Shown: positions 9,226 to 21,133 of the stretch, piece after piece
How positions within the stretch are numbered: position 1 is the stretch's first letter
Layout of the letters: the number at the start of each line of letters is the position of its first letter
Origin: Anniella stebbinsi
Taxonomy: Eukaryota > Chordata > Lepidosauria > Squamata > Anniellidae
Assembly (NCBI GenBank): GCA_029215795.1
Contig: JARDYH010000003.1
Span: 266,323,562 to 266,387,561 of the forward strand
Direction of reading: 5' to 3'
DNA: 64,000 nt
Position numbers and translations under genes: made by a program
The notes under the pieces: generated by a model
Seen by the model: only the letters and a program-made list of their open reading frames with translations
Databases searched by the model: none
Told to the model about the DNA's origin: nothing

Positions 9226-10490
9226 GTTGCTCAAACTGAAGCAACAGCTGAGCTTTATAGCATTCAGTGCCTTAGGAATATCCTTCCACTGTCCCCTGAT
9301 TCATCAGCTAAGAAGATTCCAAGCTGCTGTGCAGATATCTCAGCTTGAAAGCCCCCCAAATTTCCCCCTCTCATCAGCAGCTCCAGAGACGACTGGACCA
9401 GGGGAAAACACTTCCTGGTTCCCGGAGCTCTTGGTTCAACTCCCACAGTTTTTTCTGAGGCCAATGGCCAAGGAGCTCCTCCCTGTCACAACTTTCCTCC
9501 TGCTCCTGATGCATGACAGACTTTATGAATCATCCCCAAATAACAATTCACTAAAGCGTCAGCAAAGGTGCAGGGAGTTTTAACTGACTATTGTTGTGCG
9601 ACAGATTTGCTTCCCGCCACATCTGTTGAGACTGTGTTTTTAAAAAGATTCCTGCTTCAGTTACACAACCTGCCAAATTGCCTTTGTTATTCCTTCCCTT
9701 TTTAATACAATATTTGAAAGGATCCCTTTCAATGCTCCTGCAGCTTTTAACCATCCATTTGTAACATCTTCCCCCCACCCCATCGGAGTTTGGAGGTTTT
9801 GTTTTTTACCTTTTTTTGTTCCATCCCACTTGTCACCCTTGCATTTTTATTCAGGTGTAATAAGGTGGCAACAACCACATGAAATAGTTGTTAATCCTCA
9901 GTATAAAAAGATTCTTAATAATCACTTGGCATTTATTTGATATACAAGCCCTGTCTTATTAAATCAAACTCTTTAGATTTAATAGGATAGTTTATTGTAT
10001 TATATAGCTTTGCAGCTGCAACGCTACAGTTCTGCTTGAAGAAGCATTTTCATTATAAACTGCTTGTTGCAAGTGTATAGAAGTTTCCCAAGTAACGCTT
10101 TTACTTAACGGCATTTTCTGTACTCGGGGGGGGGGGGTCCTCCCTCTCGTTTCCTTTCATTTTCTTTTTATTAAATGCAAGGGTATTGAGATTCCAAAAA
10201 GAGCTGCCGTTTCATTAATGCTATATTCAAGCAGGGTGGACAAAGTGTGCAAAAGTTAACATGTAACACCCTCCTACACTCACGCCATATCTGGAATCTT
10301 GTCAGCATATATTGGGGTTGCTCAATTTTATCCACACAACAGCCTGCAGAGTAGTTTGAGAAGTGGTGACTTCACCCATTAAACTTTAGGCCTGAACAAA
10401 GACTTGAGTTTCCCCTGCCTAAATCCAACACAATCTACTGTGTGTCACTGTCTCTCCGTTAAGTGAAATTGTTGAGTTAGGTGACCTTAT
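9226..10490. other. repeat-poor stretch; candidate conserved non-coding sequence at 9490-10090
   Basis: No repeat family is visible apart from a G run at 10125-10138. The part 9490-10090 is A/T-rich, low in CpG and of ordinary complexity, like conserved vertebrate non-coding DNA. The 118-aa frame at 9227-9583 and the minus-strand frames opposite it have no recognisable domain, so I do not call them genes. Confidence 0.35.
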
Positions 10491-10499
10491 ATTGCTTTT

Positions 10500-11935
10500 A
10501 GATATTGCACATACTTTTTTTTTACAGTTACCATTCATTCATTCAGTACATTTCTATACTGCCCAATAGACAAAGCTCTCTGGACAGTTTACAAAGACTT
10601 TTTTTAAAAAAATACATTATACAAAGTGTAAAAAACATTTACATACTAACGCATAGAAAGAAAGCACAGGCAAAAATCTATCTAAAACAATTTTAAACAA
10701 CAGGGCCTATGCTGCCAAATGCCTAAAAGAAGAGAGGGGTCTTAACCTGGCACTGAAAATATAACAATGTTGGTGCCAGGTAGGCCTCATCGTGAAGATC
10801 ATTCCAAAATTGGGGGCCACCACCGAGAAGGCACTCTCCTTTGTTGGCACCTTCTGATCCTAAGTGTACTGTATGGGTAGATTCATGCCAGGAGAGGCGT
10901 TCTATCAGGTAGGGCAATCCTGAGCCATATAAGCCTTTATCGTTTAAAACCAGCACTTTGAATCGGGCTCGGAAACATACAGGCAGCCTGTGCAAATGAG
11001 CCAGAATTGGTGTTATATGTTCAAACCTTCTGGTCCCTGTTATCAATCTGGCTGCTACATTTTGCACAACCTGCAGCTTCTAAACTGTCTTCAAATGTAG
11101 ACCCCCATAGAGTGTGTTGCAGTAATCTAACTTGTAGGTTACCAGAGCACAGACAACTGAAGCCAGGTTATCCCTGTCCAGATAGGGATGTAGCTGGGCC
11201 ACCAACTGAAGTTGGTAAAAGGCACTACATGCTACCGAGGAAACCTAAACCGCTTCCTTTGGGGGGTGGAGGTACAACCCCACCCAGAACAGTCTGAGAA
11301 TCCTCGATCTGCTCAGAAGAACTACCCACTAACAGCATCTCAGTCTTGTCTGGATTGAGTTTCAGTTTATTAGCCCTCATCCAGTCCATTCTTGCAACCA
11401 GGCACTGATCTAGCACATCTACAGCCTCATCTGCTGAAGATCAAAAAGAGAAATACAACATACTGATGATACTGCACTGCAAAACTCTGGATGACTGTAC
11501 TCAACAGTTTCATGTAGATGTTGATTGGCATGGGGGGACACAACCAATCCCTGCAGAACCCCATGCTGGAGAGTCCACAGGGACAAGCAATGTTCCCCAA
11601 GCACCACCTTCTGGAGACAACCCTCCAAGTAGGAGGGAAACCATGCAATGCAGTGCCTCCCACTTCCAACTCAGACAATCGTCCCAGGAGGAGACCATGG
11701 TCAATGGCTTCGAAAGCCGCTGTGAGATCAAGAAGAATCCACAGGCCCACACTCACATGCATACACAATCACAGCAACAGAAAGGCTTGCTACAGAATTC
11801 TCCCCACTACACCAATCGCCCACCTCTACCTGTTGTGCGGCCGAACAGAGAACCCTGCATGCTCCAAAAGATTGGGTCAGGGAATAGGCATTGGGTCCTC
11901 TTCTTAAAAAATGATAAACAACTTTAAAAAAAAAA
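10500..11935 (-). mobile_element. CR1/L2-group LINE, ORF2 reverse transcriptase to 3' end, minus strand
   Basis: Minus-strand frames give, in protein order, LLDLTAAFEAIDHGLLLGRL (about 11680-11740), MRANKLKLNPDKTEMLLVGS (about 11320-11380), MQNVAARLITGTRRFEHITP (11010-11067) and FRARFKVLVLNDKGLYGSGL. These are reverse transcriptase blocks of the CR1/L2 group followed by the C-terminal region. Several frameshifts and deletions separate them. The 3' part down to 10500 matches the elements at 4607 and 16594. It is the longest LINE copy in the window and is inactive. Confidence 0.8.
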
Positions 11936-11937
11936 AG

Positions 11938-12360
11938 TAGGGATGTGCGAGAATTTTGTTTCAGTTTGCAAATCATCTGACCTTTGCCCATTCACAATCC
12001 TGGACGTGAACACCAACAGGAGAGTGATTTTTTTAAAAATGTGCACAACTTGCAATTGCATTCAAAAAAATTGTTTTTTTAAAAAAAACCGCACTTTGAA
12101 ATGCACATTTTAAAAAAAAACCAGATATTTCCACGCTTTAGTCAATGGTGGGGAAATGTGCACTTTTGAAAAATGCGTATAACAATGTGCTAAACAATGC
12201 ACACAAAAATTGGCACATTTCCCATTTGAAAGGCATACTTTCCCAATTCCAATGACTCAAAAGCATCATGAACGAAAATGGGACTTGAGCTGAACCAAAC
12301 CTGAAAGTGAAGTGCTGAAAATTTCGGTGAACTTGAACACTTCTGGTTCTTCCATCCCTA
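11938..12360. mobile_element. A/T-rich hAT-like element, about 423 bp
   Basis: Starts TAGGGATGTGCGAGAA and ends TTCTTCCATCCCTA. The interior carries short A-rich and TGCACA/TGTGCA motifs (GTGCACAACTTGCAATTGCA, AATGCACATTTT). Flanks AAAAAAAG and TTATAAAG agree only partly, so the target duplication is doubtful. No coding capacity. Confidence 0.55.
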
Positions 12361-12398
12361 TTATAAAGCCAGCCAGATTTAAGAATCCCATCCCTGTG

Positions 12399-12718
12399 TA
12401 GGCTTACCATATGAAAAGGAGGGCAGGGCTCATGTAGCTTTAACAGTTGTAGAGAAAAGGGAATTTCAGCCAGTGTCATTTGTATGCAATTAGTCCCTGG
12501 TGAAATTCCCTCTTCATCACAACAGTTAAAGTTGCAGGGGCCCTTCCTTCTTTTGTATATGGTCACTCTAGTATAGTGCCTGCAACTTTAACTGTTGTGA
12601 TAAAGAGGGAATTTCACCAGGAACTAATTGCATACAAATGACACTGGCTGAAATTCCCTTTTCTCTATATCTGTTAAAGATACATGAGCCCTGTCCTCCT
12701 TTTCATATGGTCAGCCTA
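12399..12718. mobile_element. Full 320-bp H MITE with exact 8-bp target duplication
   Basis: Starts TAGGCTTACCATATGAAAAG and ends CTTTTCATATGGTCAGCCTA. TCCCTGTG flanks both sides exactly (12391-12398 and 12719-12726). The outer ends are of the CATATG type but the internal arms carry the CTCATGTA.CTTTAACAG and CAATTAGT.CCTGG features of the other subtype, so this copy is intermediate or recombinant. Confidence 0.9.
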
Positions 12719-12811
12719 TCCCTGTGCATCCCTGAATGCAAAATGCTTCCCTTAACATTTTTCAATCCTAGATCCATCAGAGTTTCAGGGGCAGCGTGAT
12801 CAGTTATGTTT

Positions 12812-12922
12812 CCATTATTATTATTATTAATTATTATTATTATTATTATTATTACTATTATATTTATTTGTAGCATTTTTATCCCGCACCTCAGCCAAAA
12901 GGGCTCCTGGAGCGGCTTACAG
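12812..12922 (-). mobile_element. LINE 3' end with (ATT)n tail, minus strand
   Basis: An (ATT)n/(TTA)n run at 12812-12860 precedes TTTTTATCCCGCACCTCAGC and GGAGCGGCTTACAG. Inverted, this is the same terminus as the plus-strand element at 2900-2975. Its 5' side is cut off by the H insertion at 12923. Confidence 0.6.
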
Positions 12923-13242
12923 TAGGGTGACCAGATAAAATCCAGGTCAGGGCTCATGTAACTTTAACAGTTGTAGAGAAAAGGGAATTTCAGCCAGTGT
13001 CATTTGTATGCAATTAGTTCCTGGTGAAATTCCCTCTTCATCACAACAGTTCAAGTTGCAGGGGCTCTGCCTTCTTTTGTATATGGTCACTCTAATATAG
13101 TGCATGCACCTTTAACTGTTGTGATGAAGAGGGAATTTCACCAGGAACTAATTGCAGACAAATGACACTGGCTGAAATTCCCTTTTCTCTACAACTGTTA
13201 AAGTTACAGGAGCCCTGACCTGGATTTTATCTGGTCAGCCTA
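12923..13242. mobile_element. Full 320-bp H MITE
   Basis: Starts TAGGGTGACCAGATAAAATC and ends GATTTTATCTGGTCAGCCTA, with centre TATATGGTCACTCTAATATAGTGC. Flanks GCTTACAG and GTCAATCA do not match, so the duplication has decayed or one flank was lost. It lies 205 bp from the copy at 12399-12718. Confidence 0.85.
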
Positions 13243-13378
13243 GTCAATCAGTAAAGAAGACAAGTTTAGGCTGCCCTATTGCTTTTCAAGAGGCTTGTTG
13301 CTTGATCTGTCTTGGACAGCTGACTTTCTCTCCTTTGGCCAGAGCCTGGTAGTGGGTAAAAGGCTGACTTCCTGCATA

Positions 13379-13425
13379 TGGTGACCAGATAAAATCCAGG
13401 TCAGGGCTCATGGAACTTTAACAGT
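13379..13425. mobile_element. H MITE terminal fragment
   Basis: TGGTGACCAGATAAAATCCAGGTCAGGGCTCATGGAACTTTAACAGT is the first ~46 bp of an H element, ending abruptly at 13425. It is a truncated end, not a complete transposon. Confidence 0.75.
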
Positions 13426-14899
13426 GGTTCTCAGGAGCCACTCCCAGGCTCTGAAAGTCCCTGAAGAGGATGGCTAGGCTGGCCCTTTCTCAGGTATCTT
13501 TCAGGCAGCAAGCAAATATGTTTTTATTCAGGCATATAAGCTGGTTGTTGCTGAAGAGGGTTTGAATGGGCTGGATGTCCGGGAATTTAGTGATCCCGGT
13601 TCACTTTCCACAGAGTAAGCATGCTCCAGAAATCCATGCAAGGAAAAAATACTCACACACCCACGGTTCTCTTCAGTAAAAGCTTTACTGAGATTCAGTA
13701 TTTCCTTCAATATATTTACAGCAGTTTTGGTCATCAATATAACACAGGTTACCAGGAAAATCCACATTACATCACATCATCACCGTCAACCATCTAACAC
13801 CAGCATCAAATTACTACGAGACATATACATATATATATACACATTGGAATGGACAATGACTATGCACAAAATATAGAAAAAACTCCAGGAAGGGGGGGGG
13901 GGGGGAACCACTATCTCTTTAACCTTTAAAAGAAGTAGATAGAAAAAACACTCCCCTGCTAATTGACAACCAGGTGCAATAATCAGTCCTCTGGACACTC
14001 TGCAACTGTCCAGTACATTTCTATTCATCTGTTGAGAAATTTTACCTCAACACTGGGTACTATTTCTTTTAACTGCTGTGTTTTTCATTTGTTTTCGTTT
14101 TTATCTTATCTTTTAATTGAGTTTTTGTCTTAGATCTGTATTTTGTAGTTTGCCACTTTAGTGCCATCATCATCATCATCATTATCATCCTAGCTGCTGC
14201 TGCTGCTGCTGCTAATTCATTTGCCCTAATCATCTGGGCCCAATCCACACTGCCACCTAAAGGGAGAAGGCATGGGCGTCACCAGGCGCCATCAGTAATG
14301 CCTCCTCCTGATGCCAGCCCTGCAGAGAATGAAAAAGACTGAAGTCAAGTGTAGGCCCCATTTAAAACTCTCTTCAGTTAAATCAAAGCCTGCACTGGAC
14401 TTGAAGACCTATAGACAAAGCTGTGTTCACTGAATCTACTACTCGGGTGGCCACTTATGCATCAGTGCAAAAAAAAAAAAAAAAAAAAGCAAAACAAGAT
14501 GCTAATTTGCATGAAATTTGCACATTCCAATTTGTACGTATCCACGCACATGTGGAAAGAGTGACTATGATTTAAACAGAAATACAACAAGATAGGTCAC
14601 TGTGCCAGAGAAGACCTGACCAGGTAACCTTTGTGCCTGCCCAGCCTGCCATCCAGGTGCTAAGTGCTGATGGGCAACTTCAAGCCCCCTCCTCTCCCTT
14701 TTTGTGGTCCTTCCATTTTTAAACTAGAGCTGGGCTGGAAAGACCTTGAAATACAGGTCCGTCCTCTGTTAAGTAGAACACATCGGGCAGTATCCAACGC
14801 CATCCTTGTGCTAACAGGTATGAGCGCACTTGATAGCACAACCAGAACCAAGCTCAAACCAGTGTGGGACAAGTCAACCTAACAATGAAGGGCTTACTT
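13426..14899. other. mostly unassigned sequence with small simple repeats
   Basis: I see a (TA)n run near 13808-13832, a G run at 13893-13907, (TCA)n at 14167-14184, (TGC)n at 14192-14212 and a poly-A run at 14470-14488. The stretch 14042-14160, rich in TTTT and ending before the (TCA)n run, resembles a LINE untranslated tail. Nothing else is recognised. Confidence 0.4.
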
Positions 14900-15230
14900 C
14901 CTGTTGTGCTAGTGGTTGTTCCCACCAATGCGATTCATGCTGGTTGACCGCCAGTGTTGGTTACCTCCCATGGTCATCCAAGAACCTACACTATGGAACT
15001 CCCTGCCCAAGGATTTACAGCTGGCTATATCAGACTTGGTGCTCTCAAAGGCTTTGAAGACCTAGCTCTTCCAAGTGGCTTTTAATTGACGTGGTTTTAT
15101 TAGATATGCTGGTAATTTTATTCTTTATTGCTGTGGTTTGTAAGCCTTTTTCTAGGCTGGCTGTTTTGTATTTCAAAACTTTACTTTTTTTTGTAATCTT
15201 AAAAGTTTTGAGAGTGCAACATTTTAGTTT
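14900..15230 (+). mobile_element. Diverged LINE 3' end (L2-like)
   Basis: Around 14990 one frame reads EPTLWNSLPKDLQLAISDLV followed by LSKALKT, a stop and LFQVAFN. This resembles the WNSLP...FK..LKT.LF C-terminal motif of L2-group LINEs. A T-rich untranslated region follows. No clear tail repeat. Confidence 0.55.
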
Positions 15231-15254
15231 TGAGTTTACATTGTTGTGCCCCAC

Positions 15255-15500
15255 TAGGGATGTCAGAGGATTCTGATGGGTGGGGGGGATCTCGACGACC
15301 TTTGCTCAGCTCAGGCCCCTGGACACCGCTTCGACTGCCCACCAGCTGGCCTGACTTGGCGCTTACCAAGTTGAACCATCTGGCAGGCATTCGGGGGGGG
15401 GGGGGAGGTTTGTTTTGTTTTGTTTTCAGTTTCTCTCAATTTTGCGCAAATCTTTATTTGCACAAAACCGTGGTGGTATTTACCACAAATAGCACAAAAT
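15255..15500 (+). mobile_element. A/T-rich hAT-like element (TAGGGATGTCAGAGGA end)
   Basis: The start TAGGGATGTCAGAGGATTC is shared with the element at 34120 and, inverted, with the one ending at 675. Both plus copies run through a G-rich stretch into TTTGTTTTTGTTTT-like sequence and then motifs of the CAATTTTGCGCAAA type. The right terminus was not identified. Confidence 0.5.
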
Positions 15501-16089
15501 TATGGGGCTTAATGGGACTTACATAAACAATATGATGAAAATGAGAATCTCACGGAGCTGTCTTCTGCGCCCGCTATTGTGCTGGTATAACTTCTACTCG
15601 TGTGGGTTCTATGGGGCTTAATTAGAATAAACTTTCAAAAAAAAGTCACTTGAACAAAATATGTCTTTAGTAAACATCAATTTACAGAAACAGGCCACGA
15701 TTTCACCTTCTATGTCCAAACAAACAAAAAATACGGATCTCTTGCTTGTAACCCAGTCCCACATGGTTCTGTACCTCCAGGCGCTGAGGATTTCGGAAGT
15801 CCCTTTTGTAGATTTTTCTTAACTTTAATCTCACAGGGCAAGCCCCAATCAGTAACTCAACATTGTAGTTCAAAGTATTAGCCCTTATACAAGGCGATAA
15901 GAACCCACAATTCAACAGCAATCTTCCAACATTCAGCTTTCAACGGAACAACTGATTCTCTTTTTTAGTTGTATCTTCTCTAGCCTTCCCTTTGAGTGAG
16001 GGCCCCGCCCAACGGACTAAACCATCTACCCCATAGGGGTTACACTGGTCTCCACTGGTTCACTGCTCCTGTGAATTGCAGCCTGCACC

Positions 16090-16593
16090 AAGCCCTGGCT
16101 GACCAGAGCCGCGAGGGGAGTAGCGGGGGTGGGGGGCACGGGATTTTTCCTGGTTCTCAGGAACCAGGAAAATCCCGATACTTCCACGGTCTCCTGGGAC
16201 CGCGAGAAAATGTGGCCAGCTGCCCTGGTGCAGCCGCACTTACTTGCGAGTAAGCGCAGCTGCACTGATGGCCACGGAGCTGCACCGCACAGCTCCATGG
16301 CCATCAGGAGGTGGCGGCAAGCAAAATTGCCATCCCCAGGATGGCTGGGGGAGGAGGTCCGGATCGTGCATGGGGGGAGGGGGGCCGGATACTTACTTTT
16401 GCAGAGGAGTGTTCGTGCTCTCTCCGTGGATCTTTTTTTTAAAAAAAATGGCCGCTGCGAATTGCGACGGCTCGGGAGAAGCCTGGGCTGTCACATTTCT
16501 TTGTAAATTGGGCAGGCCGATCCCGGTAGTGGCTACTTCCAGGAACCCCTGCCCTGAGCCCTCTACACCTCGCTATGGTGTAGAAAAGGCTTC
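16090..16593. mobile_element. P1-family MITE
   Basis: The right end GGTGTAGAAAAGGCTT at about 16578-16593 and the internal G/C-rich modules (a CGGGATTTTTCCTGGTTCTC block and a mirrored ACGGAGCTGCAC / CAGCTCCATGG block) match the copy at 55400-55935. A hairpin is centred on CTTACTTGCGAGTAAG (16239-16254) and extends about 11 bp further on each side. The left boundary is uncertain. Confidence 0.6.
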
Positions 16594-16850
16594 TGTGCAG
16601 TTCACAAAACCTAAAACCCACAATACAACATAATAAATATATGTCTATAACATAAAATCTTTAACATACACACATTTACAACTATTTAATAACCCATTCA
16701 CAATAAAATGCCAGCACCGAATTAAACAACTGGCATTAAAAGCTCCTTCGCATGCCCTCAAATGCTTGGGAGAGAAGTCTTAACTTGGCCACAGAAAGGA
16801 TGGCAAAGTTGGTGCCAAGCAGGCCTCAGTGGCTGGGCTATCCTGGGAGG
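16594..16850 (-). mobile_element. LINE 3' end, minus strand
   Basis: A/T-rich sequence followed by GAAGTCTTAACTTGGCCAC and GTTGGTGCCAAGCAGGCCTC matches the LINE tails at 4607-4880 and 10700-10800 in the same orientation. 5'-truncated. Confidence 0.6.
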
Positions 16851-17096
16851 TTGTAGGCCTTTTTTTCTGTCTGAACTTGCTCAGGATTGCATCCTGAATG
16901 CCTATAGAATGTAGAGGCAGTTCTGAATTTGGGGAAAGAGCCGAGGGTGGAAAAAGTAGGCAATTGGAGGAGAAAAGCTCTTAAACCTTCCAGACAAACA
17001 ATGTCCCTTCCTCCATCTGATATATTCTGGACCACAGGGCAGGCAAGCACAAGGGTAAACTCTCTTGGGGTGGGGGTAGGGGGGGGGGTCTTAGCA

Positions 17097-17533
17097 GGAG
17101 AGAGATTCTGTCCGTGCTGAAGGTTGTACTGACCTACTGACCCTGACTATATTGATTTTTTAAAATAAACATTATAACATAGTGTAATGTAATCTATTAT
17201 GATATGGTATACCCCCTTCCCTCCCCCCCAAAAAATAAAATAAATAACAAAAAATACGTACAGTGGAGTGAAGCTTATTCCCCTTATTACTTTTTAAAAT
17301 ACTTGATATTATAACTTTACTAAAACTATATTCTATATCGGAAATTTCATACCATTTATACAGTCCATATCTCCTTAGCTATATTTGACATGTATGTTGG
17401 TGACTCCGAATCTATTGTATGTAAAATTATTCCCCCCCCCCTCCCATATATCGTTATGGAGAGAGATTCTGCCCGCGCTGAAGGTTGTAAGAGCCGCACC
17501 AGTGGTCTACTGACCCTGATGATATTGATGACA
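17097..17533. repeat. Pair of direct repeats flanking an A/T-rich block
   Basis: GAGAGATTCTGTCCGTGCTGAAGGTTGTA at about 17100 recurs as GAGAGATTCTGCCCGCGCTG at about 17460, each followed by CTACTGACCCTGA.GATATTGA-like sequence (to 17153 and 17531). The second copy has an extra ~18 bp (AGAGCCGCACCAGTGGT). Between them lie about 300 bp of A/T-rich DNA with C runs. This looks like a local duplication. Confidence 0.6.
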
Positions 17534-18133
17534 ATTAGTCGACAGAGATTAAAATGGAAACGAGGGGAGGCTTGCGTCTGTCACTTTATCCATCATCTGT
17601 AGCTTGCCCCAGGCAACGGACGCATGCTGGGCTTTCTGTTTTGTTGTTATTCCCTTGTTTCAGGCTCACTTGGTTTCGCTTCTTCCCATCGCTAGATTCC
17701 CTCTCAAAGCTGCTCTTTAAAAGAGAAAGAGAGAGAGAGGCTTGTCAAATCCCCCTTGCCCATATTTCACGGCACATCACAGCAGCAATTCACCAACTTG
17801 ATAGGACGTTCAGCCTCCTGCAGGTCGGCAAGGTGCATCCCCCGCCCCACCACTATTGCTGCCGCAGACATATGACTGTTTTTCATTTCCCTTTGTTAAC
17901 AGAGGGAATTGTTGGCAACAATGGGTGGGATCACCCTGGAAAGGAAGGGCCAAACGAGGCATTACACAAAATGGCAGCCAAGTGATTTCTTCACTCTTCC
18001 CCCACCAGAACATCTAGTACAACCCAGCCCTTGTCTTGATGTCCTGGTGTTTTGCTCCCACATGACATAATTAGGTACTGATTCAAAGGGAGGGGGGGGG
18101 GCGTTAACATGAAAAGTCATGACATTGAGACTT
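17534..18133. other. unassigned sequence
   Basis: No repeat family recognised. A short (GA)n run lies near 17723-17739 and a G run at 18090-18101. The 143-aa frame at 17554-17985 has no domain I recognise and passes through the GA run. Confidence 0.4.
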
Positions 18134-18702
18134 AGGGGGAGTCTACACCAGCCATTTATTGGAGGATTGTATCGCAGTCGTCACTAACGGGCACATGACG
18201 TTCACCTGCTCCCGAGGTGATCTCGGCTCCACCTCTCATTTATTCAGGAATATCCCTGACTGCTTTTGTCATGGTTTTCCCCCCTCTCTTGCTTCCATTG
18301 CGAAGAACATGTGCAGTGTGCCCCCTCCTTTGCGAGGTCGTTGCTGTTCGCCACAAGTTCCGGGTTCAGCAAACAGCCAATCAGCTGTGAGGGGTGTGCA
18401 CATGGGCATCGCATATTCAATGGAGTTCCTCTCCCCCTCTTGTGTTGCTGCGCTCCTGCGCATCCCTCACAAGTCATTAAAAAAATCCTGCGCCCCGTAG
18501 CCATCTGCCCAGCCCCGCCCACTTCTGCCAACACACATGCAGAAATGCCGTAACGGAGGACATATGCTCCTGCAACAACACTCCTGAAATTGTGGTACAG
18601 ATCAGTCATGTATGCCCTGTAAGGGGTGATCGCAGAAGCAGGGAACATGTGAGAGCATGTCTCTTTCCATTGCGAAAGGGCTGCAGGTGTAGATTAGCCC
18701 TT
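18134..18702. mobile_element. P4-family MITE, about 570 bp
   Basis: The left end GGGGGAGTCTACACCAGCC pairs with the right end GCAGGTGTAGATTAGCCC. TTA flanks both sides (18131-18133 and 18703-18705 approximately), suggesting a 3-bp target duplication. The module GTTCACCTGCTCCCGAGGTG recurs in the partial copy at 43062-43305. No transposase. Overlapping open frames on both strands here are non-coding. Confidence 0.6.
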
Positions 18703-19755
18703 AACTGAGTTGTACTAGAAGATTGCCAGGGGACTAGAAGATATGCAACTGCCATTTTCAGAGGCAGCTGTGTTTTTAGTGCAATGACTAGTTTGACCCT
18801 GAATGGCTCTGTTCTGCGAATGAGTGGTTGGCTCTTTTTCCAAGACTCCGTTGCAAAGGCAACAGAGAAATCCAAACTTCACAGGTTGGTCTATTCATGT
18901 CTTTTCCTAGCGTCTTCTGTCGCCAGGCCTCAACTTTTTCTGGGCATCCCTTGGTGCAGGCAGTCTGCATGGACATTTCCATGCACCTGTTCAAGTCCCA
19001 TGTTAGAAAATAAATGGCACCAGGATCAGCCTTCAAAAACCACGTAACATTGTGAGGAAGTCTTGAATGGTATCAGAGGGAGTACCGGACTCAATGCTCC
19101 TTCGTCTTAAAAAGAAACTCCTTGCTCATAGAAAACTAGGTATCCGGAAGATGAGTTCTAGGCTAGCATCCTTTATTTTCTAGCTTCATACGTCCAAGTG
19201 CTTTAAAACAGACGCGGGATAATATTAAGTTGTAGCGTGAAGCAGTACAATCCAGGAACAAGTGTTATCAGCTTCTCCTGTTTCCATGAACTGAGCTGGA
19301 CTGCTGCTCTGATTTAGTATAAGGTAGAGATGGCTGCACTACATCAGATTGGTTTGAAAATGAGCTACGCTATTTTCCCTAAAATCAGAACATTTCTGAA
19401 CCAATCCAAAGTGACTCATTTTTTTTTTCTGGGTGCAGAATCTGAAAGCAGACACTATGGAAATAAATGGAGACACCCATCTCCTTGCGTAGGGGGTGCC
19501 TTCCAAGGCTGCACCCCCCCTCACAAAAAAAAGGGGGTACAAAAGCCCATCTGCAGGAGGAGGCCTTAGGGGAAAGGGGATGCCCTGTGTGTTTTGGCAG
19601 GGGGGGGGGGGTCCCTCCTAAACAGTTTTCTGGGATGCAGTCCTTCATGTTAGGAGTATGCAAGGAAGACTTCCCTGGCTCAGATTTTAATCCCAGCTGG
19701 AAAAGAATGTAGAGAGCTCTTCATGCTCCCCAATGCTTTGAGGTGGATATTACCA
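18703..19755. other. unassigned sequence
   Basis: No family recognised. A G run lies at 19600-19611. Frames of 80-92 aa on both strands have no motif. Confidence 0.4.
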
Positions 19756-20148
19756 TAGGGATGGACAAACTCACCCAGGCCCGATTTGTCGGATGCTCGA
19801 CCCACCCCGATTCACCCCAATTTGTGGCATTGTGTAACGTCACAAACGAGCCTGCCCGCTCTCGTCCGGATTCCCCCATACGTGACAATGGAGGCCTGGA
19901 AATTACATGATTTCCACATTGTGTAAATGTCTGACATAAAGGCCACATTTAGGCAATGGGGAAATGACGTAATTTCCGGAGCCTCCATTGTCGCACACAA
20001 TGGAGGCTCTGGATGAGGGCGGACGGCTGCTGGGTGCTTAACCCATGGGCCGGCAAATGCCCCACAAGTGCCCAACTGGGTCCAAGGGAGCAGACACGGG
20101 ACAGTCCGTTGGACTCCAGAACCCAGCCAGGCTCTCACGACATCCCTG
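19756..20148. mobile_element. hAT-like element with TAGGGATGG / CATCCCTG ends
   Basis: Starts TAGGGATGGACAAACTCACC and ends CACGACATCCCTG. Inside, CAATGGAGGC-type units repeat in both orientations (19889, 19982, 20000), giving a foldback around 19890-20010. No matching 8-bp flanks were found, so the boundaries are tentative. Confidence 0.45.
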
Positions 20149-20219
20149 ATTATGAAGCCCCAGATTTCCTTCCTGGGCCTGAGCCCAGCAAATCTCAGAA
20201 ACATATTGACTCTGTTCAG

Positions 20220-20412
20220 AGGACACATTAAGCCACGGTGGTTAAGCATTGAGCTAAACGTTATGGTTTAGAGTGACATGTGAACCATGACTTAGCGTGC
20301 CGTGTGAACCATTCCTAACCATGGTGGCTACGTAAACCACAGTTTAAACATGTGCTGTGAACAGGTTAGCGGCTTGACCATGGCTTAGCAAGTTGTCTGA
20401 ACAAGCCCATAG
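20220..20412. mobile_element. CCATGG-rich palindromic MITE
   Basis: Built of repeated short units of the type GTGAACCATGACTTAG, AACCATGGTGGC and CCATGGCTTAGC in both orientations, ending TTGTCTGAACAAGCCCAT. The same units form the outer element at 53270-53760. Confidence 0.5.
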
Positions 20413-21133
20413 ATTCTACAGTAAAAAGCAGCTTTCTGTATCCATGCACCTTGAGTCTTTAGCCTCACATGTCCAAACACAAAAACTTGAACACTTTTCC
20501 TAGATCCATTTATTTTTTAAGGTCAACTATCTGGATCCAAATTTCATTAGAGGTTAAACCTGATTTTAAAATGAATGTGAAACTTTCCACATGGTTAAGC
20601 TTAAAATTATCTGGTTCTTCCTCCCCCCCCCCCTCTTTTTTTTTCTTTTCTGCTGCCGCTAATGTACATCTGACTAATCAAGGGGTCAGGAGTGCAAATT
20701 TCCAAGCTTGGCTACCAGCCAGGGTTGCAAACAAAAGGCCTCCAAACGGCTGGATCTGATGCAGCGATACAGATTTTTCTGCACAGCCCCCTCCTCAGCT
20801 GGCAGTGGACTGCTGCACCCAGGCAGAGCCTGCGATGTCAGTGTAACGACCCCAAAAATTCACTTTCCCCAGCTGTAACTATTCCTGGTGACTGGTGATA
20901 TAGGGGAAGGCGCACATACAATATCATGCCATTAGAAAGTGGACTGAACACTGGAAGTGAAACAACAGGGTGAAAATAATTTCTCCAAGCTCCCTTACTG
21001 GCAATCAGATTCATTCTGACTGCATTTCCATTTATGGCAGAATAGAAATAGACATGAGGAACGCAGAGCTGCTACTGAGCATTATCCCAGTGTCATAGTC
21101 TTCTCCTCCACCCTCCCAAACACCAAATCTGGT
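20413..21133. other. unassigned sequence
   Basis: No repeat family recognised. A C/T-rich run lies at 20618-20648. Confidence 0.35.

Noticed and set aside
11466..11927. 153-aa plus-strand open frame
   Set aside because: Antisense to the LINE reverse transcriptase region encoded on the minus strand at 11427-11768.
17554..17985. 143-aa plus-strand open frame as an exon
   Set aside because: It passes through a GA microsatellite, lacks a domain and has no convincing splice sites.
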